A DNA stretch of 64,000 nt. Origin: Clostridiales bacterium UBA6114. GTDB taxonomy: Bacteria; Bacillota; Clostridia; Oscillospirales; Butyricicoccaceae. The translations under genes and the position numbers were made by a program. The stretch is taken from positions 79,192 to 143,191 of the forward strand of contig DIWE01000025.1 in NCBI GenBank assembly GCA_002423435.1, given 5' to 3'. Below the pieces are notes generated by a model. The model did not search any database. It saw nothing but the letters and a program-made list of their open reading frames with translations, and was not told where the DNA came from. Every line of letters starts with the position of its first letter. The first letter of the stretch is position 1. Below, in pieces: positions 34,062-42,586 of this stretch.

Positions 34062-35354
34062 ATGGACAAAATAAAGATTAAGCTTTATGATATGCTGCTG
34101 GCTTTGTCAAACGCAGTGGACCTTGTAACGCCGGAGCTTTTTAACCATCATCAGCAGGTCGCCTCTCTCGCGTTCCGGCTGGCGGAGCAGATCGGGCTTT
34201 CGAAGGAGGAGCAGCGGGATATCCTGATCTGCGGCATGCTGCATGATATCGGCGCGCTTTCCGTCAATGAAAGGTTGTCGCTCATCGAAAACGAACCCGT
34301 TACGGTAAACAGCCACGCTTTTCGGGGAGCGAAGCTCCTGGGTGAATATAGACCGTTCCGACCGATATCCGAGGTAATCCGCTGCCACCATGTGCCATGG
34401 GGCTTCGGAGGCGGCAGGCAGCTTCATGGGAAAGACGTCCCGCTTTTAAGCCGCCTGCTTTATATAGCGGACAGGACCTGCGTTCTAATCGACTATAAAA
34501 GCGATATCCTGCCGCAAATCCCCGGTATTCTGGATAAGATCCGGTCGCAGGCGGATGAACGCTTTATGCCGCAGGCGGTGGACGCCCTCATGGAACTTGG
34601 GGGAAAAGAGTATGTATGGCTCGAGCTTGCATATAAAAATCCTTTGCAGTTTATGCCGGACATATCTTCATTTGGGACGACCTATCTCGATATTGACGAC
34701 GTCGTCTGCATTTCCAGGATCTTTTCCCGTGTCATCGATTTCCGCAGCCGTTTTACGGCGACGCATTCCGCGGGCGTGGCCAGTGTGGCGGAAAAACTGG
34801 GGGAAATGGCCGGCTTTTCGCAAAATGAATGCAAAATGCTTCTGATCGCCGGATACCTGCACGATCTGGGCAAGCTTGCAATCAAGGAAAGCATACTGGA
34901 GAAACCGTCAAAGCTCAGCGAGAGGGAATACAGCATCATCAGAAGCCACACTTTTTATACATATCAGCTCTTAAACACAATCGCCGGCTTTGAAACAATC
35001 AACGCATGGGCGTCATATCACCATGAAAAGCTGGACGGCACCGGTTATCCGTTTCATCTGAAAGGCGACAGCATCCCGATGGGGTCGAGAATCATGGCGG
35101 TCGCGGATGTTTTTACCGCCGTCACCGAGCACCGCCCCTACCGCAAAGGGATGGAAAAGGAGCAGGTGATCCGCGTGCTGGGGTCGATGGCAAAAAGCGG
35201 AGCCATCTGTCCGGAGGTCGTTTTGATGCTTGTGAACAATTTCGGCTTGTTCACTGAGCTGTGCAATGAGAGCCAAAAACAGGCCTTTTTCGATTATGAG
35301 CAGTTCTTCCGCGACAGCGGGCCGGAGCGGAACCCCCTTGAAACCTGTGATTGA
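34062..35354 (+). CDS. HD-GYP domain cyclic-di-nucleotide phosphodiesterase-like protein with tandem HD domains
   Basis: The 430-residue cytoplasmic protein has an N-terminal HD-like domain (LCG-less HD at 61-62, RCHH at 108-111) and a C-terminal HD-GYP domain with HD at 267-268 and the signature HHEKLDGTGYP at 320-330. HD-GYP proteins degrade c-di-GMP (some act on other cyclic dinucleotides). There is no sensor or response-regulator domain. AGAGG precedes the ATG, in a leader with extensive secondary structure. Confidence 0.9.
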   Translation: MDKIKIKLYDMLLALSNAVDLVTPELFNHHQQVASLAFRLAEQIGLSKEEQRDILICGMLHDIGALSVNERLSLIENEPVTVNSHAFRGAKLLGEYRPFRPISEVIRCHHVPWGFGGGRQLHGKDVPLLSRLLYIADRTCVLIDYKSDILPQIPGILDKIRSQADERFMPQAVDALMELGGKEYVWLELAYKNPLQFMPDISSFGTTYLDIDDVVCISRIFSRVIDFRSRFTATHSAGVASVAEKLGEMAGFSQNECKMLLIAGYLHDLGKLAIKESILEKPSKLSEREYSIIRSHTFYTYQLLNTIAGFETINAWASYHHEKLDGTGYPFHLKGDSIPMGSRIMAVADVFTAVTEHRPYRKGMEKEQVIRVLGSMAKSGAICPEVVLMLVNNFGLFTELCNESQKQAFFDYEQFFRDSGPERNPLETCD

Positions 35355-35388
35355 AGCTGCTGTATGCACGATTTCTGTTCCGGTACTG

Positions 35389-35430
35389 AAACACCGCTTG
35401 ACCATATAAGGCCAAAGCGGTGTTTGTTTA
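35389..35430 (+). terminator. Terminator of the HD-GYP gene
   Basis: AAACACCGCTT and AAGCGGTGTTT form a perfect 11-bp stem followed by GTTTATC. Confidence 0.75.
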
Positions 35431-35440
35431 TCATCAGCAT

Positions 35441-36058
35441 TTACTTTTCGGAAGAGGATGTAGCGGTATCCATCACGCTGATATTGCCCTCGGTTTTGAA
35501 TACGGTCTCCCGGTAAAAAACGTCTTTATCCCGGTCGTATGTAAAGTTGAATTCCTCGATGCCCGCGCCCTGCCGCACCATGACCAGAAGGTGGGGGGCG
35601 TCTTCGTCGTACGACCAGTAAGCCCAGTAATCGACCTGCCCGAGCTGTACGTAAACGTTGTCCAGAAGCTTAAACGCAGAGTCGCCGTCGCGCACGATCA
35701 GGTACCAGCTCTGCCCGTCGTCCCACGCGATCTCACCCTTATATTGTTCCGCCTTGACAAAAAGCTCGACAGTGGACTCGCCGTCTTTTTCGAGTGCGAA
35801 CCCGGAGGACTTAAACAAAATCATGCCGTAATCCTGATCCTTCCCAATGGGCTTAAACTCCTGCGCGTCACCGGTGCGCGCAATCGTCACACGGTCGTCC
35901 GCCGAATCGGAAGGAGTGGACGGCGCTAAAGAAGAGGAATCCGCGGGGAGAGACGATGTCCCGGAGGAGGGGGAGTCTCCGGGAGCGCCGTTTCGGGCGC
36001 AGCCCAAAAACGCCGTCAAACAGATTGTCAGTATCATCAATATTATTTTTCTTTTCAC
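35441..36058 (-). CDS. Hypothetical lipoprotein
   Basis: The 205-residue protein starts at a GTG (36058) with GGAGGTG eight bases upstream. It has a lipoprotein signal (ICLTAFLGC, Cys near residue 20) and a Ser/Pro/Asp-rich linker, then a beta-rich domain without a motif I recognise (YWAYWSYDEDAPHLLVMVR). It would be anchored on the outer face of the membrane. It is convergent with the HD-GYP gene and divergent from the amidase. Confidence 0.75.
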   Translation of the reverse strand: MKRKIILMILTICLTAFLGCARNGAPGDSPSSGTSSLPADSSSLAPSTPSDSADDRVTIARTGDAQEFKPIGKDQDYGMILFKSSGFALEKDGESTVELFVKAEQYKGEIAWDDGQSWYLIVRDGDSAFKLLDNVYVQLGQVDYWAYWSYDEDAPHLLVMVRQGAGIEEFNFTYDRDKDVFYRETVFKTEGNISVMDTATSSSEK

Positions 36059-36299
36059 GTTTGGCACCTCCATGTGTGGTACGGGAATGATAGCATAACG
36101 GGTTGCCTCTATGGTATCATTGCCATCTTGCGCGTTGTCCCGAAAATCGCCACAATGAGCAAGGCTCATCGGGGGATCCCGCAGGGGGCGGGAAAAAGGA
36201 CATGAAGTATATGATGATCTATTATATCATTTGATTTGTAATTTCACAAACAAGGCTTCGTGTCGAAAAAAATAAGTTTACATAATTGCCGGTTCAATC

Positions 36300-36328
36300 T
36301 TGACGAATATTGTCGATTGGTTTAAAAT
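36300..36328 (+). promoter_or_regulatory. Promoter of the amidase gene
   Basis: TTGACG and TAAAAT are separated by 17 bases, about 30 bases before the amidase ATG. The rest of 36059-36299 is AT-rich at its right end and holds no gene. Confidence 0.7.
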
Positions 36329-36357
36329 GGTTACACATAAGTTACAAAGGAGTTGCC

Positions 36358-37779
36358 ATGAAACGCCTGCTTTTGAGGCTCGCTTTCGCTTTCTGCATCA
36401 TTCTTGCTTTTAACATCATGGCCTTTGCTTATACGCCGGCCGCGGACAAGGTGGGAGTATTTGACGCCGGAGCCAATACATACGACTATAAAAGCTATAA
36501 TATTGTAAGTCTGACGAATAAAGGCGCGGACGTTCCGACCGACATGCCCGCCGTCATCATGGACGGGCGGACAATGGTGCCCGTGCGCGTGATTTCCGAA
36601 GGTCTCGGCGCGGGCGTGCTCTGGCTTTCGCAGACGCGGCAGGTCTCGATCAGCTACGGGGATCTGTTTATCGTGCTGACCATAGACAGCGCCGAGGCGC
36701 TCGTAAACGGCAAAAGCACCGCCCTGCCGGAGGGAGTGCCCGCCGTCCTCGCCAAATACAACGGGGTCCAGCGCACCCTCGTGCCGCTTCGTTTTGTGGC
36801 CGAGCAGCTGGGAGCCGATGTCGAGTGGGACCCGGAAACCTACACGGTTCACGTCGACAAGCCGCCCGAGGAAGTGCCGTTTTACGAAGTGGAGGCGCTT
36901 AATCAGGACGCAGAGGCGGATATGTTTGCGATCAGTACGGGCGAACCGGCGGACTACGACGTAAAGTTCTTCGACCAAAGGCTTGTCATCGACATTTTCA
37001 ACGCGAAGCTCAGCGACCGTTTCAGCGTTCCGAATTTCGAAAGCGCATGGGCCGAAGAGGTCAGATATTCGCAATACACGGGGTACGCGGATATCAAAAA
37101 TGTCGTCCGCATCGTTTTTCAGATGAAAAGCGGAGCGAGATATCCCGAAAACGTTTCGGTTGACGCATCTGCCGACGGAATTTCGGTTGCCGGCGGAGCG
37201 CCCGACGAAACGGTTCCGGGCGGAGACGCGGCCGGGTTTACCGTTGTCATCGACGCGGGGCACGGAGGGGACGATCCGGGCGCGATGTCGGGCAATTACC
37301 GGGAGACGGACATCAATCTGGCCGTGGCGCTGCGCGTGCGGGATCTTCTGCAAAACGCGGGGGTCAAAATCCTGATGACCCGCACGGACGACACCTATGT
37401 ATCGCTTGCCGGACGCGCGGAATTTGCAAATGCCAACGAGGCCGATATTTTCGTCAGCATTCACACAAACGCCTCGTCGGAAAACTTCTCCGCCAGCGGC
37501 ATCGAGACCTATTACCTGGCCCCCGGAGGCTGGGCGGTGGTGCTCGCGAACTGCATTCAGGATTCGGTGATCGACCAAACCGGTGCTTTTGACCGGGGCG
37601 CCAAAACGGCCAACTTTTTTGTGCTCCGGGAGACGGACATGCCCGCGGCTCTGATTGAAACCGGCTTTATCACGACCGAGAGCGACCGGGTTAAGCTGTT
37701 TGACGAAGGCTACCGCGACAGCCTGGCCGAGGGGATTGCAACAGGAATCCTGGAGTTTCTGGACAAAACGGTTTCCTAG
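36358..37779 (+). CDS. N-acetylmuramoyl-L-alanine amidase with stalk (copper-amine-oxidase-like) and AMIN-like domains
   Basis: The 473-residue protein has a signal peptide (cleavage near AFA at 24), a stalk domain at about 50-168, a beta-rich AMIN-like domain at about 175-280 and an Amidase_3 catalytic domain from 295. Zinc and catalytic residues are visible: His302 (DAGHGG), Glu316 (RETD), His369 (SIHTN) and Glu434 (IETGF). It cleaves the amide between muramic acid and L-alanine in the cell wall. The ATG at 36358 follows AAGGAG; a TTG/ATG 48 bases upstream lacks a site. Confidence 0.94.
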   Translation: MKRLLLRLAFAFCIILAFNIMAFAYTPAADKVGVFDAGANTYDYKSYNIVSLTNKGADVPTDMPAVIMDGRTMVPVRVISEGLGAGVLWLSQTRQVSISYGDLFIVLTIDSAEALVNGKSTALPEGVPAVLAKYNGVQRTLVPLRFVAEQLGADVEWDPETYTVHVDKPPEEVPFYEVEALNQDAEADMFAISTGEPADYDVKFFDQRLVIDIFNAKLSDRFSVPNFESAWAEEVRYSQYTGYADIKNVVRIVFQMKSGARYPENVSVDASADGISVAGGAPDETVPGGDAAGFTVVIDAGHGGDDPGAMSGNYRETDINLAVALRVRDLLQNAGVKILMTRTDDTYVSLAGRAEFANANEADIFVSIHTNASSENFSASGIETYYLAPGGWAVVLANCIQDSVIDQTGAFDRGAKTANFFVLRETDMPAALIETGFITTESDRVKLFDEGYRDSLAEGIATGILEFLDKTVS

Positions 37780-37829
37780 CCGGGGTGCCGAAGCGGCGTC
37801 TGCACGGACGGGATTTGTCCCGCATTCTG

Positions 37830-37869
37830 AAAAAGCTGAGAGAGGGATTTTATAACCCCTGGCTTTTTT
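37830..37869 (+). terminator. Terminator of the amidase gene
   Basis: AAAAAGC...GCTTTTTT brackets an inner GGG/CCC stem at 37830-37869, 50 bases after the stop. Confidence 0.65.
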
Positions 37870-37970
37870 AACGGCTATTATAATTGTGTCCTTTTGCCAT
37901 GTCCGCGGACGGCCTCGCGGCTTTCGGTGATTTCCTATTCCGCCGCAGTCGGGCAATGCCTTTCCACTTT

Positions 37971-39197
37971 CTAACTGCCTTTCTCATCGATGCCCAGGTC
38001 GTTATCCAATACGCTGCCGGGCAAAATGCTGCCGTGGCCGAACTTCTCCCGGATGCCGTCCAGAGTCTTTTCCAGCCGCTCCTGCTTTTCCCGGCCGGAT
38101 CCTGAGTCCTCGAACAGGGAAATCTGCTCGGCCACCATGTCGCGGGGCACCAGTTTTAGGGCGGTTACGGCCAACATCCGGATGGGAGTGCCGGTCTTCC
38201 AGGAGGTTTCCATGAGTTCCATAACCGCCCGGGTCAGGTCGGCCGCCAGATGAGAGGGCTTGGGCAGCGGTTTTTGACGGGTGATGACTTTGAGGTTTTG
38301 ATCCTTGATGGTTACCTGAACAGCAGCCCCTTTGACGCCGTATCTGCGCATCCGGGAAGCCACACTGTCGCTGAGTACAATCACCGATGTGTGGATATCC
38401 TCCTTGGTGACCAAATTGCGGCTGAAGGTCATGCCGTTTCCCACCGACTGAATTTCATCCTCCTGCCCGATTTCAAGCACGGGGCTGTCGTCCTGTCCGT
38501 TGGCATAGGCGTGAAGCTGATATCCCAGTTTGCCAAAGTGCCTCTGCAGCAGTACGGGATCCATGTCTGCCAGCTTGCCGATGGTGCGGATGCCAAGCCG
38601 CCGGAGACTTTCCTCGGTATTGCGCCCTACAAAGAGCAGGCTGCCCACCGGCATGGGCCAGACGACCTGCCGGTAATTTTCCCGGCTGATGATGCTGACC
38701 GCGTCGGGCTTTTTCAGGTCGCTTCCCAGTTTGGCAAAGACCTTGCACCAACTGATGCCGATCGAGACGGTCAGGCCGGTCTCCCAGGTAACCCGCTGCC
38801 GGATCTGATGGGCCAACGCTGCGGCGTCGCCTCCGAAAAGATGCAGACTGCCGGTGACATCGAGGTAGCTCTCATCAATGCCGAAGCGCTGCACCTGACT
38901 TGTATATTGCTCATAAATGGCGTTGACCTTTTCGCAATAATCGCGGTATAGGTGATGGCGGGCCGGACGCAGCTTAAGCTCCGGGCATTTGCGCCGGGCC
39001 TGCCAAATTGTTTCCGCCGTCTTGACCCCATAGCTTTTGGCCAACTCATTTTTGGCCAAAATGATGCCCCTTCTCGCCTCGGGGTTTCCGCACACGGCCA
39101 TGGGTACCCTTTTGTACTCGGGATAAAGCAGCTCTTCGACGCTGGCATAAAAGGCATTACAATCGATATGATAGATGACCCGATCGCCTCTTGCCAT
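37971..39197 (-). CDS. dinB: DNA polymerase IV (Y-family)
   Basis: The 408-residue protein has the Y-family catalytic motifs IDCNAFYASVE (Asp12) and GIDESYLDVTG (Asp108, Glu109), the SIGISWCKVFAKLGSDLKKP fingers/palm segment and a little-finger domain. It copies damaged DNA with low fidelity. AAAGGGGC precedes the ATG. A LexA box lies between its -10 box and the ATG, so it belongs to the SOS regulon. Confidence 0.94.
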   Translation of the reverse strand: MARGDRVIYHIDCNAFYASVEELLYPEYKRVPMAVCGNPEARRGIILAKNELAKSYGVKTAETIWQARRKCPELKLRPARHHLYRDYCEKVNAIYEQYTSQVQRFGIDESYLDVTGSLHLFGGDAAALAHQIRQRVTWETGLTVSIGISWCKVFAKLGSDLKKPDAVSIISRENYRQVVWPMPVGSLLFVGRNTEESLRRLGIRTIGKLADMDPVLLQRHFGKLGYQLHAYANGQDDSPVLEIGQEDEIQSVGNGMTFSRNLVTKEDIHTSVIVLSDSVASRMRRYGVKGAAVQVTIKDQNLKVITRQKPLPKPSHLAADLTRAVMELMETSWKTGTPIRMLAVTALKLVPRDMVAEQISLFEDSGSGREKQERLEKTLDGIREKFGHGSILPGSVLDNDLGIDEKGS

Positions 39198-39232
39198 TGT
39201 TGCCGCCCCTTTCCCGTTTCACGGCGAAATAA

Positions 39233-39244
39233 GAACATATGTTC
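39233..39244. promoter_or_regulatory. LexA (DinR) box upstream of dinB
   Basis: GAACATATGTTC is a perfect palindrome matching the Firmicute SOS consensus GAAC-N4-GTTC. It lies just downstream of the dinB -10 box, where LexA would block transcription. Confidence 0.92.
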
Positions 39245-39250
39245 TGCATT

Positions 39251-39280
39251 ATTATATGCGGAATGATCTGAAAAATGCAA
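39251..39280 (-). promoter_or_regulatory. dinB promoter
   Basis: On the minus strand TTGCAT (39280-39275) and TATAAT (39256-39251) are 18 bases apart, directly upstream of the LexA box. Confidence 0.8.
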
Positions 39281-39338
39281 GCGGGAATATATGGTATTGA
39301 GGTCATACATAAAAAAAGACGTGAGTGCCCCATATCGG

Positions 39339-40577
39339 TCAGACACGGTTCATATCCTTAAGGTCGAGGTCTCTTGTGTGCACTGTGTGGACCCACTCAT
39401 GCTTGTTCCTGTTTATAAATCCCTGAATAATAATGGGTATCCATGTAAAGCTGAACAAAGGAAAGATTAAAAAATATCTCATGATCTTTGACGTCATCTT
39501 TCCCTCGATGATGATGAACACAACGGTATAATAGGTCAGAATCAGCATCAAAAGCACAAATAAAATCAGATTGTCGCTTAGCAAAAAGTTTTTGATATCG
39601 GCCGCAATCACAAAAAATCCCGCAAAGAAGGCAATCCCGTTTGCGACAATGACAAACGGCTGCATAAGATACATGGCCGCGTCAAGCGAAACGAAATCCC
39701 TGTCCCGAAAAGCCTTGGAGAGCAGATCCACCAGGAATCGTCTTGCGCAGTCGCAATGTCCCTGCATCCAGCGCTTGCGCTGCTTCCACGACTGTTTGAG
39801 ATTTAACGGTTTCTCGTCGTACACGATCGCTTCGTGCGACCAGGCCACCTTCATCCCGTTGAGAATAAGCCTTAAGGAAAACTCAAGATCCTCCGTAAGA
39901 CAGGTCGCGTTCCAGCCGATTTGCCGAAGCACCTCGGTTTTCATTACAAAACCGGTGCCGCCCAGCGCGCAGCTTAAGCCGAGATAATAGCGGGGGAGCT
40001 GGAACAGTCTGTCGGTGACCCAATATGAGATCGAATGATTTCCGGATATCCAGGAATCATAGGGATTCTTGCTGTCAAGATAGCCTTGGACGACCTTATG
40101 ACCCTTCGATAATTGCTTATTCATTTCAAGCAGAAAATTGTCCGACACCAGATTATCGGCGTCTAAAACGCATATGGCGTCATATTTCTTGCCCGATTCA
40201 AAAAATTTCTGAAAAGCCCATTCAAGGGAATGGCCCTTTCCCTTATTTTCGATATCGTGCCGCTCCAGAACATTTACCCCGTTTAGCGACGCGATTTTCG
40301 CGGTGTTGTCCTCGCAGTTGTCCGCGATGACGAAAATGTCGTACATATCCTTCGGATAATTTAAGCTTTTCAGGTTCCTGATCAGGCTGCCGATCACTTT
40401 CTCCTCGTTGTGCGCGGCTATAAAAATAATAAACTTGTTAGAAACCGGAAATTCAGACGCCGGAGGTTCTTTTCTCTTAACCCAGCCGAACACAGATATT
40501 ACAAAGTAGTACGTGAGTACAAACCATGACAATACCTGTGTGAAAATTTCTAATACACTTCTTAAAGTATCCCCCAT
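39339..40577 (-). CDS. Family 2 glycosyltransferase, membrane-bound
   Basis: The 412-residue protein has an N-terminal transmembrane helix, a GT2 catalytic domain (FIAAHNEEKVIGSLI; VLDADN with the DXD at about 139-141; LTEDLEFSLRL; QRKRWMQGH) and four C-terminal helices. This is the processive BcsA/IcaA-like layout and suggests synthesis or export of a polysaccharide or glycolipid. The second ATG (40577) has GGGAGA upstream; the first (40595) has no site. No other polysaccharide genes are adjacent. Confidence 0.87.
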   Translation of the reverse strand: MGDTLRSVLEIFTQVLSWFVLTYYFVISVFGWVKRKEPPASEFPVSNKFIIFIAAHNEEKVIGSLIRNLKSLNYPKDMYDIFVIADNCEDNTAKIASLNGVNVLERHDIENKGKGHSLEWAFQKFFESGKKYDAICVLDADNLVSDNFLLEMNKQLSKGHKVVQGYLDSKNPYDSWISGNHSISYWVTDRLFQLPRYYLGLSCALGGTGFVMKTEVLRQIGWNATCLTEDLEFSLRLILNGMKVAWSHEAIVYDEKPLNLKQSWKQRKRWMQGHCDCARRFLVDLLSKAFRDRDFVSLDAAMYLMQPFVIVANGIAFFAGFFVIAADIKNFLLSDNLILFVLLMLILTYYTVVFIIIEGKMTSKIMRYFLIFPLFSFTWIPIIIQGFINRNKHEWVHTVHTRDLDLKDMNRV

Positions 40578-40758
40578 CCCTGATATGTCTCCCATTTCTA
40601 TCTATTTTGCCGTTTGAAAAACCTCGATTTTTGTGTACTGTTTGATTTTCCCATATCATTTCCGACGAAAGAACATGGCTGCCCGTACTATTAGCATAGC
40701 TTCTTTCAAATTCGTTCATACAGACAAAGAATGGCGTGCATTCCATAATTGATAATCA

Positions 40759-40789
40759 AAAAACGGAGCAAAAACGCTCCGTTTTTTTG
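40759..40789. terminator. Bidirectional terminator
   Basis: ACGGAGC-AAAAAC-GCTCCGT is flanked by A- and T-runs on both sides. It can end the 51-residue gene on the minus strand. Confidence 0.82.
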
Positions 40790-40790
40790 A

Positions 40791-40946
40791 TCAATTCTTT
40801 TGGTTTAAGTTGTCGACAAACCGCCGCATATCGTCCACTGTTTGCAGCTTGACGCCGCTTTGTTTGATGGATTCCTGGATATACGCGGGCAGCGACGAAA
40901 AGTATTGCTGCATGTTCCAGTCCATTGACGGGTCCGTGTACGGCAT
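40791..40946 (-). CDS. Small conserved-looking protein, 51 residues
   Basis: The ATG at 40946 is preceded by GAGGTG with good spacing and opens a 51-codon frame ending at 40791, immediately before a perfect terminator. The product starts MPYTDPSMDWNMQQYFSSLP and continues AYIQESIKQSGVKLQTVDDM. It is amphipathic, with no signal peptide. The gene has its own ribosome site and terminator and is too well framed to be chance. I do not know its function; short proteins with a LP..IQESI.QSG core occur in Clostridia. Confidence 0.8.
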   Translation of the reverse strand: MPYTDPSMDWNMQQYFSSLPAYIQESIKQSGVKLQTVDDMRRFVDNLNQKN

Positions 40947-41293
40947 AAAATCACCTCATAAAATAGTGTTGGCAATCGCGGATAATCTATGCAGACGGCC
41001 ATGACGCGGCGCATCGCCACATCGGGTAAAAATCCTGTCATGGTCGTCTGTTGCGCATATGTTTCGGTTGCCGCCTACGGCGGTGAGAAACATGCGTTTT
41101 TAATCCGCGAAGCGGTCTGCCCCTAAAAGTATTTTTAGGGCAGACCAATCGATTGCGAATATTCCTGTTTTTTTACGGAATTCTTCTCCTCTCCCAAGTA
41201 AAAAATTTGTTTTAAATGAAAAAATGTATTATTCTTTTCATAATAGGGTCGTTTGCCGTCCCATAAGATTTTTTGGCATGGATCGGAGGCAAA
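40947..41293. other. Intergenic region with one hairpin
   Basis: No gene is seen. A hairpin at 41114-41146 (GGTCTGCCC...GGGCAGACC with an inner TAAAA/TTTTA) lies in the middle, with GC hairpins (CCGCCTACGGCGG near 41074) to its left. The right end is AT-rich and probably holds the promoter of the acetyltransferase gene. Confidence 0.5.
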
Positions 41294-41827
41294 ATGGAAT
41301 ACTATCAAACAAAAATTGAGAATTTTTTGATCCGTCAGGCGATCCCGGAAGACGCGGGGCTGATTCTGCAGTTTGTGAGGGCGCTGGCCGAATATGAAAA
41401 GCTTGCCGACCAGGTCTTCGCGACCGAGGAAATTCTGCGTGAATGGATCTTTGAAAAGCAGAGGGCGGAGGTGTTGATCGGAGAGCTTAACGGGCGGCCG
41501 GTCGGATTTATGCTGTTCTTTTATAACTTTTCCACCTTTTTGGGCCGCGCGGGTATCTACCTCGAGGATTTGTATGTCCGCCCGGAAGCGCGCGGAAAGG
41601 GTCTGGGAAAGGAAATGCTGAGGCTGCTTTCCGCACTCGCCGTCGAACGCGGGTGCGGCAGGCTGGAGTGGAGCTGCCTCGACTGGAACGAGCCGAGCAT
41701 CCGGTTCTATCGGTCGCTCGGGGCAAAGCCCGTGAGCGGATGGACGGTTTACCGGCTTTCGGGCGAGGCACTTTACGCACTTGGAAATGAAAAATCACTT
41801 TCAGAGGAGCGGACATGCGGATTTTGA
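41294..41827 (+). CDS. GNAT N-acetyltransferase, diamine acetyltransferase (SSAT)-like
   Basis: The 177-residue protein is a GNAT enzyme with the acetyl-CoA motif VRPEARGKGLGKEML and the C-terminal NEPSIRFYRSLGAK motif. The combination YLEDLYV..., WNEPSI and FYRSLGA resembles spermidine/spermine and thialysine N-acetyltransferases. It is a cytoplasmic enzyme acting on a small amine. The ATG at 41294 follows GGAGG. The end overlaps the DUF188 gene by 13 bases. Confidence 0.85.
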   Translation: MEYYQTKIENFLIRQAIPEDAGLILQFVRALAEYEKLADQVFATEEILREWIFEKQRAEVLIGELNGRPVGFMLFFYNFSTFLGRAGIYLEDLYVRPEARGKGLGKEMLRLLSALAVERGCGRLEWSCLDWNEPSIRFYRSLGAKPVSGWTVYRLSGEALYALGNEKSLSEERTCGF

Positions 41828-42252
41828 TCGACGCGGACGGCTGCCCGGTGGTGGATATCGCGGTCAGGCTGTCCAGGGAAAACAATCTTGAATGCATAAT
41901 TCTCTGCGACACGTCGCACGTGTATGAAAAAGAGGGGGCGAAAACGATTACCGTTTCTAAAGGAGCGGACAGCGTGGATTTTAAACTCGTCAATATGCTT
42001 AAAAGCGGAGACGTTGTCGTCACGCAGGATTACGGCCTCGCGGCGATGTGCCTTGCGCGAAAAGCCTTGCCGATCAATCAGGACGGGCTTTTATACGACG
42101 ACGGAAACATAGACGCGCTGCTTCTGGCAAGGCACACCGCGAGGAAAATCCGCAGCGCCGGCGGCCGGCTTAAGGGCAACGCAAAGAGGACGGCCGCGCA
42201 GGATGCCGCGTTTGAAAGAAAGCTCAGGGAGGTCATCGCCGAAAGGCAGTGA
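41815..42252 (+). CDS. YaiI/YqxD family protein (DUF188)
   Basis: The 145-residue protein matches the DUF188 family: ILIDADGCPV at the start, VSKGADSVDFKLVN, DVVVTQDYGLAAMCL and INQDGLLYDDGNID. The fold is PIN-like with conserved acidic residues, and the function is uncharacterised. AGAGGAG precedes the ATG. It is translationally coupled to the acetyltransferase. Confidence 0.9.
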   Translation: MRILIDADGCPVVDIAVRLSRENNLECIILCDTSHVYEKEGAKTITVSKGADSVDFKLVNMLKSGDVVVTQDYGLAAMCLARKALPINQDGLLYDDGNIDALLLARHTARKIRSAGGRLKGNAKRTAAQDAAFERKLREVIAERQ

Positions 42253-42319
42253 AAAGCAGTAAAAAAAATGGTTTGCAAGCAAATTTTACACAAAACAAAA
42301 AAGCATAATTGCCTTGCGA

Positions 42320-42566
42320 AAATCCATAATAAATATCGGGCACGGTTTTAAGTGTCCCGGATGATAAAACATCACGAGCAAGTATAGGTTTAATTATGGA
42401 ATGAAGATGATCTAGTTGATTCGATCTGTCTACGAACCCATTATGATACGAGCTGTTTAGCACGGTAGCACATGGGGAGATGGTTAAGTTGGACTACTTT
42501 GTCGTTCCTGAAAAAATTAGGTACTAGCTTGGAAACAGGGGCTTTTCATTAAGCCCCTGTTTTTCG
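42320..42566 (+). ncRNA. Candidate non-coding RNA ending in a terminator
   Basis: A 330-base gap without a credible reading frame ends in a perfect rho-independent terminator (42533-42564). Pairings are visible: CCATAAT (42324-42330) with ATTATGG (42393-42399), enclosing CGGGCAC/GTGTCCCG (42337-42359) and GATG/CATC (42360-42373). The terminator may simply serve the DUF188 gene, but it lies 280 bases beyond that stop. The transcript would be about 240 bases. I do not recognise it as RNase P, SRP RNA or tmRNA; 6S RNA or the Clostridial raiA RNA are candidates to test. Confidence 0.45.
42533..42564 (+). terminator. Rho-independent terminator
   Basis: AAACAGGGGCTT and AAGCCCCTGTTT form a perfect 12-bp stem with a six-base loop followed by TTTCG. 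Confidence 0.88.
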
Positions 42567-42586
42567 TAATTCTCGGGACTTAAACG

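Noticed and set aside
36331..37956. A 541-codon frame opposite the amidase gene
   Set aside because: It is an antisense shadow of a high-GC third-position gene; the amidase has full catalytic motifs.
40805..41041. A 78-codon frame on the minus strand
   Set aside because: It is out of frame with the better 51-codon gene (40791-40946), which has a ribosome site and terminator.
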